This document shows positions 32,947 to 40,549 of a stretch of DNA of 64,000 bases, piece by piece (position 1 is the stretch's first letter; the number at the start of each line of letters is the position of its first letter). The notes under the pieces were generated by a model. That model was not told the origin of the DNA and ran no database searches. It saw nothing but the letters and a program-made list of their open reading frames with translations. A program made the translations under genes and the position numbers. The stretch lies in the NCBI RefSeq assembly GCF_049856175.1, contig NZ_JBNDNA010000004.1:124001-188000 (forward strand). The letters run 5' to 3'. Origin of the DNA: JB111 sp049856175. Its GTDB lineage: Bacteria > Actinomycetota > Actinomycetes > Actinomycetales > Actinomycetaceae.

Positions 32947-33663
32947 ATGACCGGATGGACGCAGGACGTGTGGCTCGGGTTCGACACCGAGACCACGGGG
33001 ATCGACGTCGGGAACGACCGCGTGGTGACGGCGGCGCTCGTCGTGCGGGAGGCCGACGGCACGATCGGCAGCTCGCGCACGTGGCTGATCGACCCCGGCG
33101 TGGAGATCCCCGAGGCCGCGACCGCGGTCCACGGCATCACGACGGCCTACGCGCGCGAGCACGGGGCGCCCCCGGAGGAGGCGCTCGAGGAGGTGGCCCA
33201 GGTCGTCGCGGGCGCCCTCGCGTCCGGCGCAGTCCTCGTCGCGTTCAACGCGACGTACGACCTGACGATCCTGCGCGCCGAGCTCGCCCGGCACGGCCTC
33301 GCCACTCTCGAGGAGCGGCTCGGGCGGGAGGTCTCCCCCGTCGTCGACCCGCTCGTCGTGGACCGGAAGGTCGAGCGGTTCCGGAAGGGGAAGAAGACTC
33401 TCGAGGCGATGGGCGAGGCGTACGGGGTCGCGGCGAACGATGCCGCGCACACCGCCGACGGCGACGTGGCGCACACGCTCGCCGTCCTGACGGCCCTGGC
33501 GGCGAAGCACCCGAAGGTCGCGGACCTGCCCTCGGCCGACCTCCACCGGGCGCAGGCCACGTGGCACGCCGAGTGGGCGGAGAGCTTCGAGGAGTTCCTG
33601 CGCGGCAAGGGACGTGCCGACGCGCACGTCTCACGGGCATGGCCGGTCGAGCCGACGGCATAG
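32947..33663 (+). CDS. DEDDh 3'-5' exonuclease (DnaQ-like)
   Basis: The 238-residue product has Exo I FDTETTGID (D13, E15), Exo II in AFNATYDLTILRAELARHG with the conserved Asp, and Exo III ending in HTADGDVAHTLAVL (His and Asp). This is a free-standing exonuclease domain like DnaQ epsilon or oligoribonuclease relatives; actinobacteria carry several such proteins and the substrate is uncertain. The ATG is set by AGGAGGACGG just upstream. It is divergent from guaB3 and followed by the winged-helix gene after 16 nt, so the two may be cotranscribed. Confidence 0.9.
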   Translation: MTGWTQDVWLGFDTETTGIDVGNDRVVTAALVVREADGTIGSSRTWLIDPGVEIPEAATAVHGITTAYAREHGAPPEEALEEVAQVVAGALASGAVLVAFNATYDLTILRAELARHGLATLEERLGREVSPVVDPLVVDRKVERFRKGKKTLEAMGEAYGVAANDAAHTADGDVAHTLAVLTALAAKHPKVADLPSADLHRAQATWHAEWAESFEEFLRGKGRADAHVSRAWPVEPTA

Positions 33664-33679
33664 GTCACGAGCGACGGCC

Positions 33680-34786
33680 ATGAGTCGCACCGTCGAGCTC
33701 GACGGCCGCCGCGCTCTCGCGTGGCGGCTGGACCGGCACGGCCTCGGCGACGCGGGCGCGTCCGACCCGGTCGATGTCGTGCGTCGCGTCGTGGCGCTGC
33801 GCGGGTGGCCGGCGGAGCGCGCGGAGCTCTCGGTGGGGGCGCGGTCCTCCGTTCCAGCCGCCGGCGCGCTGGAGCAGACCCTGGGCGGTGACGACCTCGT
33901 GCTGGCCTACGCGTTCCGCGGCGGCTCGTACGTGATGGAGGCCCGCACGGCGCGGACCCTGCTGACCGTGCGCCGCACGACCCGGGTGTGGGAGACCCCG
34001 CGGTACCAGCGTCAGGCGAGCTTCGAGCTCGACGACTGGGGCGACCTGCGCGCCGCGGTGGGCGAGCTGCTCACCGCTGGGCCGGCGACCCGCGAGGAGA
34101 TCGCGGCACATCTCGGTCGCAGCCCGTCGCTCGCGCACCTGGCACGGGCCGCAGGCGGTCTCGGTGCGGACGCGCTCTACAAGCCGCTGCACTGGTGGGG
34201 CGACATCGTCTTCGGACCCCCTCGGGACGGGCGGTCGACATTCCGGCTCGCGCCCGGACGCGATCCGGGTCGTATCGAGCAGGCGACCGACGAGGCGGGC
34301 GTCGCCGCCGTCGTCCTCTATCTCGCCGCCTACGCACCCGCGACCGAGGCGAACCTCCTGTACTGGCTCGGCGAGGGGCTCAGCGCCCCGAGGCGTCGGG
34401 TCCTCGACTGGCTCCGGTCGGCGGACGCCGTCCGCGTCGGCGTCGACGGCCGGGACGCCTGGGCGCTCGGGGCGGACCTCGAGGCGATCCTCGGCGCCCG
34501 GGCGTCGGACGTCGTTCGGCTGCTGCCCGGTCACGACCCGTGGGTACTCGGCCCCGGGACCGCCGACGACCGGATCGTCCCGCCGCACCACCGCGCCGAG
34601 GTCTCGCGAGGTTCCGACCTCGTCGTGCGCGGCGGGGTCGTGGTCGGAACCTGGCGGACGCGCGGGAGCGAGGTGTCCGTGGCCTGGTTCGGCGGCGCCG
34701 ACGCGGCGACGCGGCGCGAGCTCGAGAGCGAGCTGGCGCGGGTCGGCGTCGTGCGCGGCAGGGAGCTCGCGCTCGCCGACGGCTGA
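33680..34786 (+). CDS. Winged-helix DNA-binding protein, AlkZ-like (HTH_42)
   Basis: The 368-residue product has the features of the HTH_42 family: an N-terminal RALAWRLDRHGL opening, LVLAYAFRGGSYVMEARTARTLL in the position of the usual R-G-T-h-H motif, a set of winged-helix units (about 120-165 AAVGELLTAGPATREEIAAHLG, about 210-265 PATEANLLYWLGEGLS) and a C-terminal half with LLPGHDPWVLGPG and HHRAEVSRGSDLVVRGGVVVGTW. Some members (AlkZ) unhook interstrand crosslinks, others are uncharacterised. A DNA glycosylase role is inference. It follows a 3'-5' exonuclease gene closely, which fits a repair context. ATG at 33680. Confidence 0.8.
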   Translation: MSRTVELDGRRALAWRLDRHGLGDAGASDPVDVVRRVVALRGWPAERAELSVGARSSVPAAGALEQTLGGDDLVLAYAFRGGSYVMEARTARTLLTVRRTTRVWETPRYQRQASFELDDWGDLRAAVGELLTAGPATREEIAAHLGRSPSLAHLARAAGGLGADALYKPLHWWGDIVFGPPRDGRSTFRLAPGRDPGRIEQATDEAGVAAVVLYLAAYAPATEANLLYWLGEGLSAPRRRVLDWLRSADAVRVGVDGRDAWALGADLEAILGARASDVVRLLPGHDPWVLGPGTADDRIVPPHHRAEVSRGSDLVVRGGVVVGTWRTRGSEVSVAWFGGADAATRRELESELARVGVVRGRELALADG

Positions 34787-34834
34787 CCGACGTGGTGGCG
34801 GACCCCGGCGGGACGGCAGCCCTGCCGCCCAGCC

Positions 34835-34906
34835 GCTCAGCCGCTCACCCGCTCACCCGCTCACCCGCTCACCCGCTCACCCGCTCACCCGCTCACCCGC
34901 TCACCC
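34835..34906. repeat. Octanucleotide tandem repeat (gctcaccc)
   Basis: Eight perfect copies of gctcaccc run from 34843 to 34906, preceded by one variant copy gctcagcc (34835-34842). It lies between the winged-helix stop and the DUF222-HNH gene. Confidence 0.9.
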
Positions 34907-35001
34907 GCGACGACGTTTCCACATGTCTTCCCAGGTCACACCTGTCCACAGGCTCCAGACGGTCCCCCGCCGGTGTCAGTGGTGCCGACTAGCGTGGTCG
35001 A

Positions 35002-35007
35002 TATAAC
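35002..35007 (+). promoter_or_regulatory. -10-like hexamer before the DUF222-HNH gene
   Basis: TATAAC ends 6 nt before the ATG at 35014, in an otherwise G+C-rich context. Confidence 0.5.
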
Positions 35008-35013
35008 GCACGG

Positions 35014-36522
35014 ATGGTCGAGGTCGACGACGACGCGGAGGGGGCGATGATGACGACGCAGGAGACCGACGTCGCACCCCCGGTTCTGACGCTGGACAAG
35101 CTTCAAGCCCTGCGGGAGGCGATCCCCCGCCTCGAACGCGCCTCCGAGGCCGACGCGGTCGACCAGATCCAGTTCCTCGAGGAGCTCAAGGCGGTCGCAG
35201 CTGCGGGCCAGGCGATGGCCACGGCCGATCTCGCCCGGATGCGCGCCGAGGACGAGGCCGATCGCGGTGTCCCCGCCGGTCAGCGCGCCAGGGGCCTGAT
35301 GGCGGAGGTCGCGCTGGCACGCAAGGAGGCCCCCACGAAGGGCGACCGGCACCTCGGGCTCGCCAAGACCCTCGTCCACGAGCTGCCCCGGACCCTCACG
35401 CTGATGAGTCAGGGGCTCGTGTCCGAGTGGCGCGCCACGATCCTCGCGCAGGAGACCGTCGGCCTCTCGGTCGAGCAACGCCGCGAGGTCGACGCGATGC
35501 TCGCGCCGGACCTCCCGACCTGGGGCGACCGGCAGGTGCGTAACCACGCGCGCAAGGCCGCCTTCGAGCGCGACGAGGGGGCCGCCGAGCGCCGGCGTCT
35601 CCGGGAGAAGCGGCAGCGTCATGTCAGCGTGCGGCCGGCAACCGGGTCGATGGCCTACGTCTCGGCGCTGCTGCCGATGACCGAGGCGGTACGGGTGCAC
35701 GCCTCCCTGCTCACGCAGGCCGGAGGCATCGTCAATTCCGGGAACGCCCGAGGGCGCACCCCTGGACAGATCGCCGCCGACCTCCTGGTCGAGCACGTGA
35801 CAGGCACCTGCGCGACCGAGCCGCGGGACGTCGATCTGACCATCGTCATGACCGACCGTACGCTCGCCGGTGGCAACGAGCCGGCCTGGCTGCCCGGTCA
35901 CGGCCCGGTGGCCGCGTCGGTGGTCCGGGACCAGCTCCGCGAGGCGACCAAGGTCTGGTTCCGGCGGCTGTGGACGGATCCCGCCACGGGCGGTGTGGTG
36001 TCGATGGAGTCCCGTGCGCGGGTGTTCGGCGGGCAGCTCCGGCGGCTGATCCTCCTGCGCGACGACGCGTGCACCGGACCGTTCTGCAGCGGCGGGATCA
36101 GGCACGTCGACCACGCCACGCCGTACGCGGAGGGCGGCGCGACCAGCGCGGACAACGCGTCGGGACTGTGCGAGACCCACAACTACGTGAAGAACAACCC
36201 GGGGTGGCGCCACGAGCTCGCGTCCGGTGGCGAGGGGCTCGAGGTCCGCACCCCCACCGGGCACCGGTACCGGACGCCGAGATCACCGTTCCCGTACCGG
36301 AGACCGACCCCGCCGCCGGAGATGACCCGCGAGCGCTACGAGGCGCTCAAGAGACGCGTCGAGGAGCGAACCCGACGACCGGAGCCGGGGCCTGAGCCGC
36401 AGCCAGAACCGGAGCCACGAGGGTCAGCGTCGCGGAACAGCCTTCCGCCCGGGAAGGCTCCCGAGCCGGATCGGCGGGCACCAGATCCGGAACCACCAGA
36501 CCTCGACCACCTTCTGGAGTGA
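35014..36522 (+). CDS. DUF222 and HNH endonuclease domain protein (13E12-repeat family)
   Basis: The 502-residue product has a helical DUF222 region (about 25-250: RAEDEADRGVPAGQRARGLMAEVALARKE, VSEWRATILAQETVGLS) and an HNH domain near 350-395: CTGPFC, then IRHVDHATPYAEGGATSADNASGLCETHNYVKNN, giving a zinc-type Cys pair and the His-Asn-His core. The C-terminus is a Pro/Glu/Arg-rich tail (PEPGPEPQPEPEPR). Actinobacteria carry many such genes; they are often called mobile or 13E12-like, but no transposase or intron is present here. It is a plausible solo nuclease of unknown target. The start is chosen by the -10-like element. Confidence 0.88.
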   Translation: MVEVDDDAEGAMMTTQETDVAPPVLTLDKLQALREAIPRLERASEADAVDQIQFLEELKAVAAAGQAMATADLARMRAEDEADRGVPAGQRARGLMAEVALARKEAPTKGDRHLGLAKTLVHELPRTLTLMSQGLVSEWRATILAQETVGLSVEQRREVDAMLAPDLPTWGDRQVRNHARKAAFERDEGAAERRRLREKRQRHVSVRPATGSMAYVSALLPMTEAVRVHASLLTQAGGIVNSGNARGRTPGQIAADLLVEHVTGTCATEPRDVDLTIVMTDRTLAGGNEPAWLPGHGPVAASVVRDQLREATKVWFRRLWTDPATGGVVSMESRARVFGGQLRRLILLRDDACTGPFCSGGIRHVDHATPYAEGGATSADNASGLCETHNYVKNNPGWRHELASGGEGLEVRTPTGHRYRTPRSPFPYRRPTPPPEMTRERYEALKRRVEERTRRPEPGPEPQPEPEPRGSASRNSLPPGKAPEPDRRAPDPEPPDLDHLLE

Positions 36523-36538
36523 GGGCCGGATGGCCACC

Positions 36539-36590
36539 CGGTGCGCGCGCCGCGACCGACTGCCTACGCGCGGTCCGCGCGTGCGCACCG
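36539..36590. terminator. Imperfect hairpin between the convergent HNH and guaB genes
   Basis: CGGTGCGC (36539-36546) pairs with GCGCACCG (36583-36590); weaker pairing continues inside. Confidence 0.4.
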
Positions 36591-36618
36591 CACGCCCGCG
36601 AGCCCTGCCTCGAACCGG

Positions 36619-38130
36619 TCAGCGCGCGGTGTAGTTCGGCGCCTCGGCGATCATCCGCACGTCGTGGGGGTGCGACTCCTTGAGACCCGCGGGCGTGATG
36701 CGGATGAACCTCCCGCGCTCCTTCAGCTCGCCGGTGGTCCGCGCCCCGACGTAGAACATCGACTGGTGCAGGCCCCCGACGAGCTGGTGCGCGACCGCGG
36801 ACAGCGGGCCGCGGTAGGGGACCTGGCCCTCGATCCCCTCGGGCACGATCTTGTCGTCCGTGCTGACGTCCGCCTGGAAGTAGCGGTCCTTCGAGTACGA
36901 GACGCGTCCGCGAGAGGCCATCGCGCCGAGCGAGCCCATCCCGCGGTAGTGCTTGTACTGCTTGCCGTTGACGAACACGAGGTCGCCGGGGGACTCCTCG
37001 CACCCGGCCAGCAGCGACCCGAGCATCACCGTGTCGGCGCCCGCGACGAGGGCCTTGGCGATGTCGCCCGAGTGCTGCAGCCCACCGTCCCCGATCACGG
37101 GGACGCCCGCCGGGCCGCAGACCTGGGCCGCCATGTGGATGGCGGTGACCTGCGGGACGCCGACGCCCGCCACCACGCGGGTGGTGCAGATCGAGCCCGG
37201 CCCGACCCCGACCTTGACCGCGTCGACGCCGGCGTCGACGAGAGCCTGCGCGCCCTCGCGGGTCGCCACGTTGCCGCCGATCACCTGCACGTGCGCGAAG
37301 GCCGGGTCCTTCTTCAGCTTGCGCACCATGTCGAGCAGGAGTCGCGCCTCGCCGTTGGCCGTGTCCGCCACGAGGATGTCGACGCCGGCCTCGGCGAGCG
37401 CCGTCGCCCGCTCCCAGGCGTCACCCCAGTAGCCGATGGCCGCGCCCACCCGGAGGCGGCCGTCCGCGTCCTTCGTGGCCTGCGGGTACTGCTCCGACTT
37501 GACGAAGTCCTTGACCGTGATGAGGCCGCGGAGGCGCCCGGCGTCGTCCACGAGCGGGAGCTTCTCGATCTTGTGGGCGGCGAGCAGCTCCGCGGCGTCC
37601 TCGTTGCTGATCCCGACCGGACCGGTCACCAGGGGCATCGAGGTCATCGCCGAGCGCACGGTGCGCTCCCCCATGGAGTCGGTGGGGACGAAACGCAGGT
37701 CGCGGTTCGTGATGATGCCCAGCAGCACGTCGTCGCTGTCGACGACGGGCAGACCGGAGATCCGGTACTGGGCGCACAGCTCGTCGAGCTCGGCGAGCGT
37801 CGCGTCGGGGCCGATCGTCACGGGGTCCGTGATCATCCCCGACTCCGACCGCTTGACCACGGTGACCTGCTGCGCCTGGTCCTCGATCGAGAGGTTGCGG
37901 TGCAGGATCCCGAGTCCGCCCTGGCGCGCCATCGCGATCGCCATGCGCGCCTCGGTCACGGTGTCCATCGCCGCGCTGACCAGCGGGACCTGCAGCTCGA
38001 TCTCGCGCGTGAGCCGCGCAGCGGTGCTCACCTCGGAGGGGATGACGTCCGTCGCCCCAGGCAGGAGGAGCACATCGTCATACGTCAGTCCGACCAGCGC
38101 GAACGGGTCGTGTGCGGGGGTCTCCGTCAT
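36619..38130 (-). CDS. guaB: Inosine-5'-monophosphate dehydrogenase
   Basis: GuaB oxidises IMP to XMP, the committed step of GMP synthesis. The 503-residue product has LTYDDVLLLPGATDVIPSEV, two CBS domains inserted in the barrel (about 100-220), the catalytic loop GVGPGSICTTRVVAGVG with C315, and the flap region around MGSLGAMASRGRVSYSKDRYFQ and VPEGIEGQVPYRGP. Full length. ATG at 38130 lies 6 nt after TAGCAT, which overlaps the 3' end of the MerR-like gene. GuaB3, its paralog, is encoded at 31757. Confidence 0.98.
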   Translation of the reverse strand: MTETPAHDPFALVGLTYDDVLLLPGATDVIPSEVSTAARLTREIELQVPLVSAAMDTVTEARMAIAMARQGGLGILHRNLSIEDQAQQVTVVKRSESGMITDPVTIGPDATLAELDELCAQYRISGLPVVDSDDVLLGIITNRDLRFVPTDSMGERTVRSAMTSMPLVTGPVGISNEDAAELLAAHKIEKLPLVDDAGRLRGLITVKDFVKSEQYPQATKDADGRLRVGAAIGYWGDAWERATALAEAGVDILVADTANGEARLLLDMVRKLKKDPAFAHVQVIGGNVATREGAQALVDAGVDAVKVGVGPGSICTTRVVAGVGVPQVTAIHMAAQVCGPAGVPVIGDGGLQHSGDIAKALVAGADTVMLGSLLAGCEESPGDLVFVNGKQYKHYRGMGSLGAMASRGRVSYSKDRYFQADVSTDDKIVPEGIEGQVPYRGPLSAVAHQLVGGLHQSMFYVGARTTGELKERGRFIRITPAGLKESHPHDVRMIAEAPNYTAR

Positions 38131-38134
38131 CCCG

Positions 38135-39340
38135 TCATGCTAGATCCGCGCCCTCGAGAAGCGCAGTGACCGTGGACACCGCAGACGGCAGGTCGGAGGC
38201 CAGGATCGCCTCGGACGGGACGCGCCTCGGGAGCCCGGGGCCGACGAGGACGACCTCGGGTCGCCGCTCGCGCCCGGACGCGGCGAGCGCCCGCACGCTC
38301 GCGGCACGTCCGAACCCCACCACCACCCCGACGTCGGGCGTCCGGTCGACGATGTCGGACAGCGCCTCGTCCGGCACCCGGCTGCGGCCGACCCGCCGCA
38401 GGAGCGTGAGAACACCGCGCTCGGCGAGGGCGCCGGCGAGGACGTGGGCGGCGAGGACGTGCTTCGGGGTCGTATGGACGGCCACGCGGACGGGCTCCGT
38501 CACACCGTGGGCGAGGACGGTCGTGCGGACGACCTCGAGCGCGCAGCCGGTGAGCACGGTGATGCCGTCGCTGCCCGGTGCCTGGGGCTCCGCCCCGACG
38601 GCGAGCAGGTCGCAGGTCGGCGAGAGCAGGCGCTGCCAGGTGGCCGTCCAGCCATGGGCCTCGACGTGCCGGGACACGGCGAGCCGGACGTCGTTCCGGT
38701 CCCCGGCGGCGGCCGCCGCGGCGAGCGACTGCACGTCGAGACTGGTGGCGGTCACGGCGACCGGCATCCCTGCCCCGTAGCCCGTCGGCGTCTGCGTGAC
38801 GGCCCGCGCCGCGTCGGAGGGACTGACGCCGGAGAGCGTGAGTGCGCGCATCCGCTCGAGACGGACGACGTCGGCGGGGCCGTACCGGCGGCGGTCGCCG
38901 GCGCGGTGGTCGCTCGGACCGAGCCCGTAGCGACGGTCCCAGCTGCGCAGCGTCGACGTGGCGATGCCGAGCCGCTCAGCGAGCGCGCCGACCGTGAGGG
39001 GCGCTTCGGCGACGACGCCCGCCGCAGCACCGTCCGCCGAGCGCGAAGCGATAACGGCATCCCGGTCGAGGTCTGTCCCATGAACAGATCTCTCGTCCCG
39101 ATCCGGATCTCCGTCTCCGTCCTCGGCGTTCGCACGGCGGGCCGACCTGCTCGACCCGCGATCGCCGGGGGGTCGAGCTCCGGACGGGTCGAGCGGGCGA
39201 CTCTCGTCGATGTAGGCGCCGTCGAGACTCTCGACCGCGCCGGCCAGTTCAGCCTCGTGGACCGACTCCTGCGCAGGGGGTTCCCGGTCCGCCGTCGTGC
39301 CGCGGCGCGAGGCGCGGGCAGCTTCGGGGCGTGCGGCCAT
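38135..39340 (-). CDS. MerR-family regulator with C-terminal cobalamin-binding-like domain
   Basis: The 401-residue product starts with about 110 disordered residues and has a MerR DNA-binding domain (about 115-180: LTVGALAERLGIATSTLRSWDRRYGLGPSDHRAGDRRRYGPADVVRLERM). The C-terminal half (about 220-400) has the layout of the B12-binding modules in LitR/CarH regulators, including TTPKHVLAAHVLAGALAERG with a His at the expected ligand position, but the match is weak and cobalamin binding is not proven. RBS GGAGGATGGAGC sets the ATG. It is divergent from whiB and its promoter contains an inverted repeat (39395-39411). guaB follows after 4 nt. Confidence 0.8.
   Translation of the reverse strand: MAARPEAARASRRGTTADREPPAQESVHEAELAGAVESLDGAYIDESRPLDPSGARPPGDRGSSRSARRANAEDGDGDPDRDERSVHGTDLDRDAVIASRSADGAAAGVVAEAPLTVGALAERLGIATSTLRSWDRRYGLGPSDHRAGDRRRYGPADVVRLERMRALTLSGVSPSDAARAVTQTPTGYGAGMPVAVTATSLDVQSLAAAAAAGDRNDVRLAVSRHVEAHGWTATWQRLLSPTCDLLAVGAEPQAPGSDGITVLTGCALEVVRTTVLAHGVTEPVRVAVHTTPKHVLAAHVLAGALAERGVLTLLRRVGRSRVPDEALSDIVDRTPDVGVVVGFGRAASVRALAASGRERRPEVVLVGPGLPRRVPSEAILASDLPSAVSTVTALLEGADLA
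38137..38142 (-). promoter_or_regulatory. -10-like hexamer before guaB
   Basis: TAGCAT (minus strand) ends 6 nt before the guaB ATG and overlaps the last codons of the MerR-like gene. Confidence 0.55.
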
Positions 39341-39389
39341 GCTCCATCCTCCGTCCGACGGTCCGTGCGGGCAACACGGGCGAGACACC

Positions 39390-39417
39390 AACCTATGCAT
39401 TTCCGGTGCATGCGCAA
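39390..39417 (-). promoter_or_regulatory. Promoter of the MerR-like gene with an operator in the spacer
   Basis: On the minus strand TTGCGC (39417-39412) and TAGGTT (39395-39390) flank a 16-nt spacer made of the inverted repeat ATGCA-N7-TGCAT. A second inverted repeat, TGCATG-N5-CATGCA, covers 39407-39423. Confidence 0.55.
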
Positions 39418-39423
39418 CATGCA
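39407..39423. promoter_or_regulatory. Inverted repeat TGCATG-N5-CATGCA, candidate operator
   Basis: It overlaps the -35 of the MerR-like gene and shares TGCAT half-sites with the repeat at 39395-39411. The TGCAT half-sites start at 39396 and 39407, 11 bp apart. Confidence 0.5.
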
Positions 39424-39465
39424 CGCCACAGCGGGACCCGGCGCCATGTGCCGCCACGCACCCCC

Positions 39466-39494
39466 TTGCCCAACTTTCGCGCAAGTAATAACCT
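39466..39494 (+). promoter_or_regulatory. Promoter of whiB
   Basis: TTGCCC (39466-39471) and TAACCT (39489-39494) with a 17-nt spacer, 66 nt before the ATG. Confidence 0.6.
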
Positions 39495-39559
39495 GTTGAT
39501 GAATGGTGCTCGGACGGTCGTCCGGCCGGGCCCCTGCTCATCCGATCTGAGGAGGCCCC

Positions 39560-39862
39560 ATGGCCGAGCTGTCCCGACTGCCCGGACCGCTGCTCGACGT
39601 ATGGAGCTGGCAGATCCACGGGACCTGCCGAGAGGTCGACCCCGAGCAGTTCTTCCACCCGGAGGGAGAGCGAGGCGGGGTGCGTCGTCGTCGTGACGAC
39701 GCGGCGAAGGCGATCTGCGCCGGCTGCCCGGTCCTCGAGCAGTGCCGGGAGCACGCGCTGACGGTGCGCGAGCCCTACGGCGTGTGGGGCGGCCTGAGCG
39801 AGGACGAGCGTGCGGCGACCTACCGCCAGGACCGACGACGAACGAGCCCGCAGGCCGGCTGA
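39560..39862 (+). CDS. whiB3: WhiB-family iron-sulfur regulator, WhiB3/WhiD type
   Basis: The 100-residue product has the four cluster cysteines C23, C53, C56 and C62 (GTCREVD, then CAGCPVLEQC), the FFHPEGERG block and GVWGGLSEDER for sigma-factor contact, followed by a short basic tail. Opening residues LPGPLLDVWSWQ, the GERG motif and the gene's place near guaB and groES match mycobacterial WhiB3 and streptomycete WhiD. WhiB3 responds to redox and controls lipid and stress genes there; the target here is inferred. GAGGAGG sits 4 nt before the ATG. Confidence 0.93.
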   Translation: MAELSRLPGPLLDVWSWQIHGTCREVDPEQFFHPEGERGGVRRRRDDAAKAICAGCPVLEQCREHALTVREPYGVWGGLSEDERAATYRQDRRRTSPQAG

Positions 39863-39953
39863 CCCGCCCGCCCGCGGTCGAGCGTCCGCCCCGGGCCCTC
39901 GGGCCGACCGGGCCGTCTGATCGGATCGGGCATCACCGGTGCACCTGGACGCA

Positions 39954-39996
39954 CGAGAGGGCCCCTGCGACCGACGTGGTCGCAGGGGCCCTCTCG
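39954..39996. terminator. 19-bp hairpin between whiB and groES
   Basis: Stem 39954-39972 pairs perfectly with 39978-39996 over a 5-nt loop. It is 20 nt past the groES stop and 92 nt past whiB, and can serve both. Confidence 0.85.
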
Positions 39997-40015
39997 CGTG
40001 ACTGGGCCGAGCGGG

Positions 40016-40312
40016 TCAGCGCTCGACGACGGCGAGCAGGTCGCGGGCCGCCAGGACGAGGTAGTCCTCGCCCGAGTACTTGACCTCGGTGCCGCCGTAC
40101 TTGGAGTACAGGACGACGTCGCCGACAGCGACGTCGAGCGGGACGCGGTTGCCGTTGTCGTCGACGCGACCCGGGCCGACCGCCACGACGGTGCCCTCCT
40201 GGGGCTTCTCCTTGGCGGTGTCCGGGATGACGAGACCGGACGCGGTGGTCTGCTCGGCCTCGAGGGTCTGGACGACCACGCGGTCCTCGAGCGGCTTGAT
40301 GGAGACCGACAC
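40016..40312 (-). CDS. groES: Co-chaperonin GroES
   Basis: GroES caps the GroEL chaperonin. The 98-residue product reads IKPLEDRVVVQTLEAEQTTASGLVIPDTAKEKPQEGTVVAVGPG, with the mobile loop in the middle, and ends in DVVLYSKYGGTEVKYSGEDYLVLAARDLLAV, full family length. GTG start follows GGGGAGG at the right spacing. A CIRCE operator lies upstream. No groEL follows: the transcript meets a strong hairpin and then the end of whiB, so the chaperonin partner is encoded elsewhere. Confidence 0.98.
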   Translation of the reverse strand: MSVSIKPLEDRVVVQTLEAEQTTASGLVIPDTAKEKPQEGTVVAVGPGRVDDNGNRVPLDVAVGDVVLYSKYGGTEVKYSGEDYLVLAARDLLAVVER

Positions 40313-40431
40313 TGCGGACCTCCCCTTCCTACGTATGGAGTGGATCTCTGACTGTCGTCCTCAGCCTCGCTCCCGCCGTCGCGGGGGTCGGGCGCGTGGT
40401 GAGTCCGTCGGGGTCAAGACTAGGTCGCCGA

Positions 40432-40458
40432 TTAGCACTCGCGCAATCAGAGTGCCAG
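40432..40458 (-). promoter_or_regulatory. CIRCE operator overlapping the groES promoter
   Basis: On the plus strand TTAGCACTC-N9-GAGTGCCAG, eight of nine positions of the consensus inverted repeat. Read toward groES, CTGGCA and CTAATC spaced 17 nt form the promoter, so HrcA bound here would block it. Confidence 0.88.
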
Positions 40459-40537
40459 ATCGTGGATGTCGCGCCGCGGACGAGGAGGCCCCGGCACCTG
40501 CGTCCGCCACCCTGCCGCCCTGCGCCCCCCGCTCTGC

Positions 40538-40543
40538 GACGAT
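40538..40543 (+). promoter_or_regulatory. -10-like hexamer before the methyltransferase gene
   Basis: GACGAT ends 6 nt before the ATG at 40550. Confidence 0.45.
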
Positions 40544-40549
40544 GGCCGG

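Noticed and set aside
34835..34906. The octanucleotide array as a possible CRISPR
   Set aside because: The unit is 8 bp with no spacers between copies, and no cas gene is present.
35014..36522. DUF222-HNH gene as a group II intron or insertion element
   Set aside because: There is no reverse transcriptase, transposase, or terminal repeat, and the neighbours are intact.
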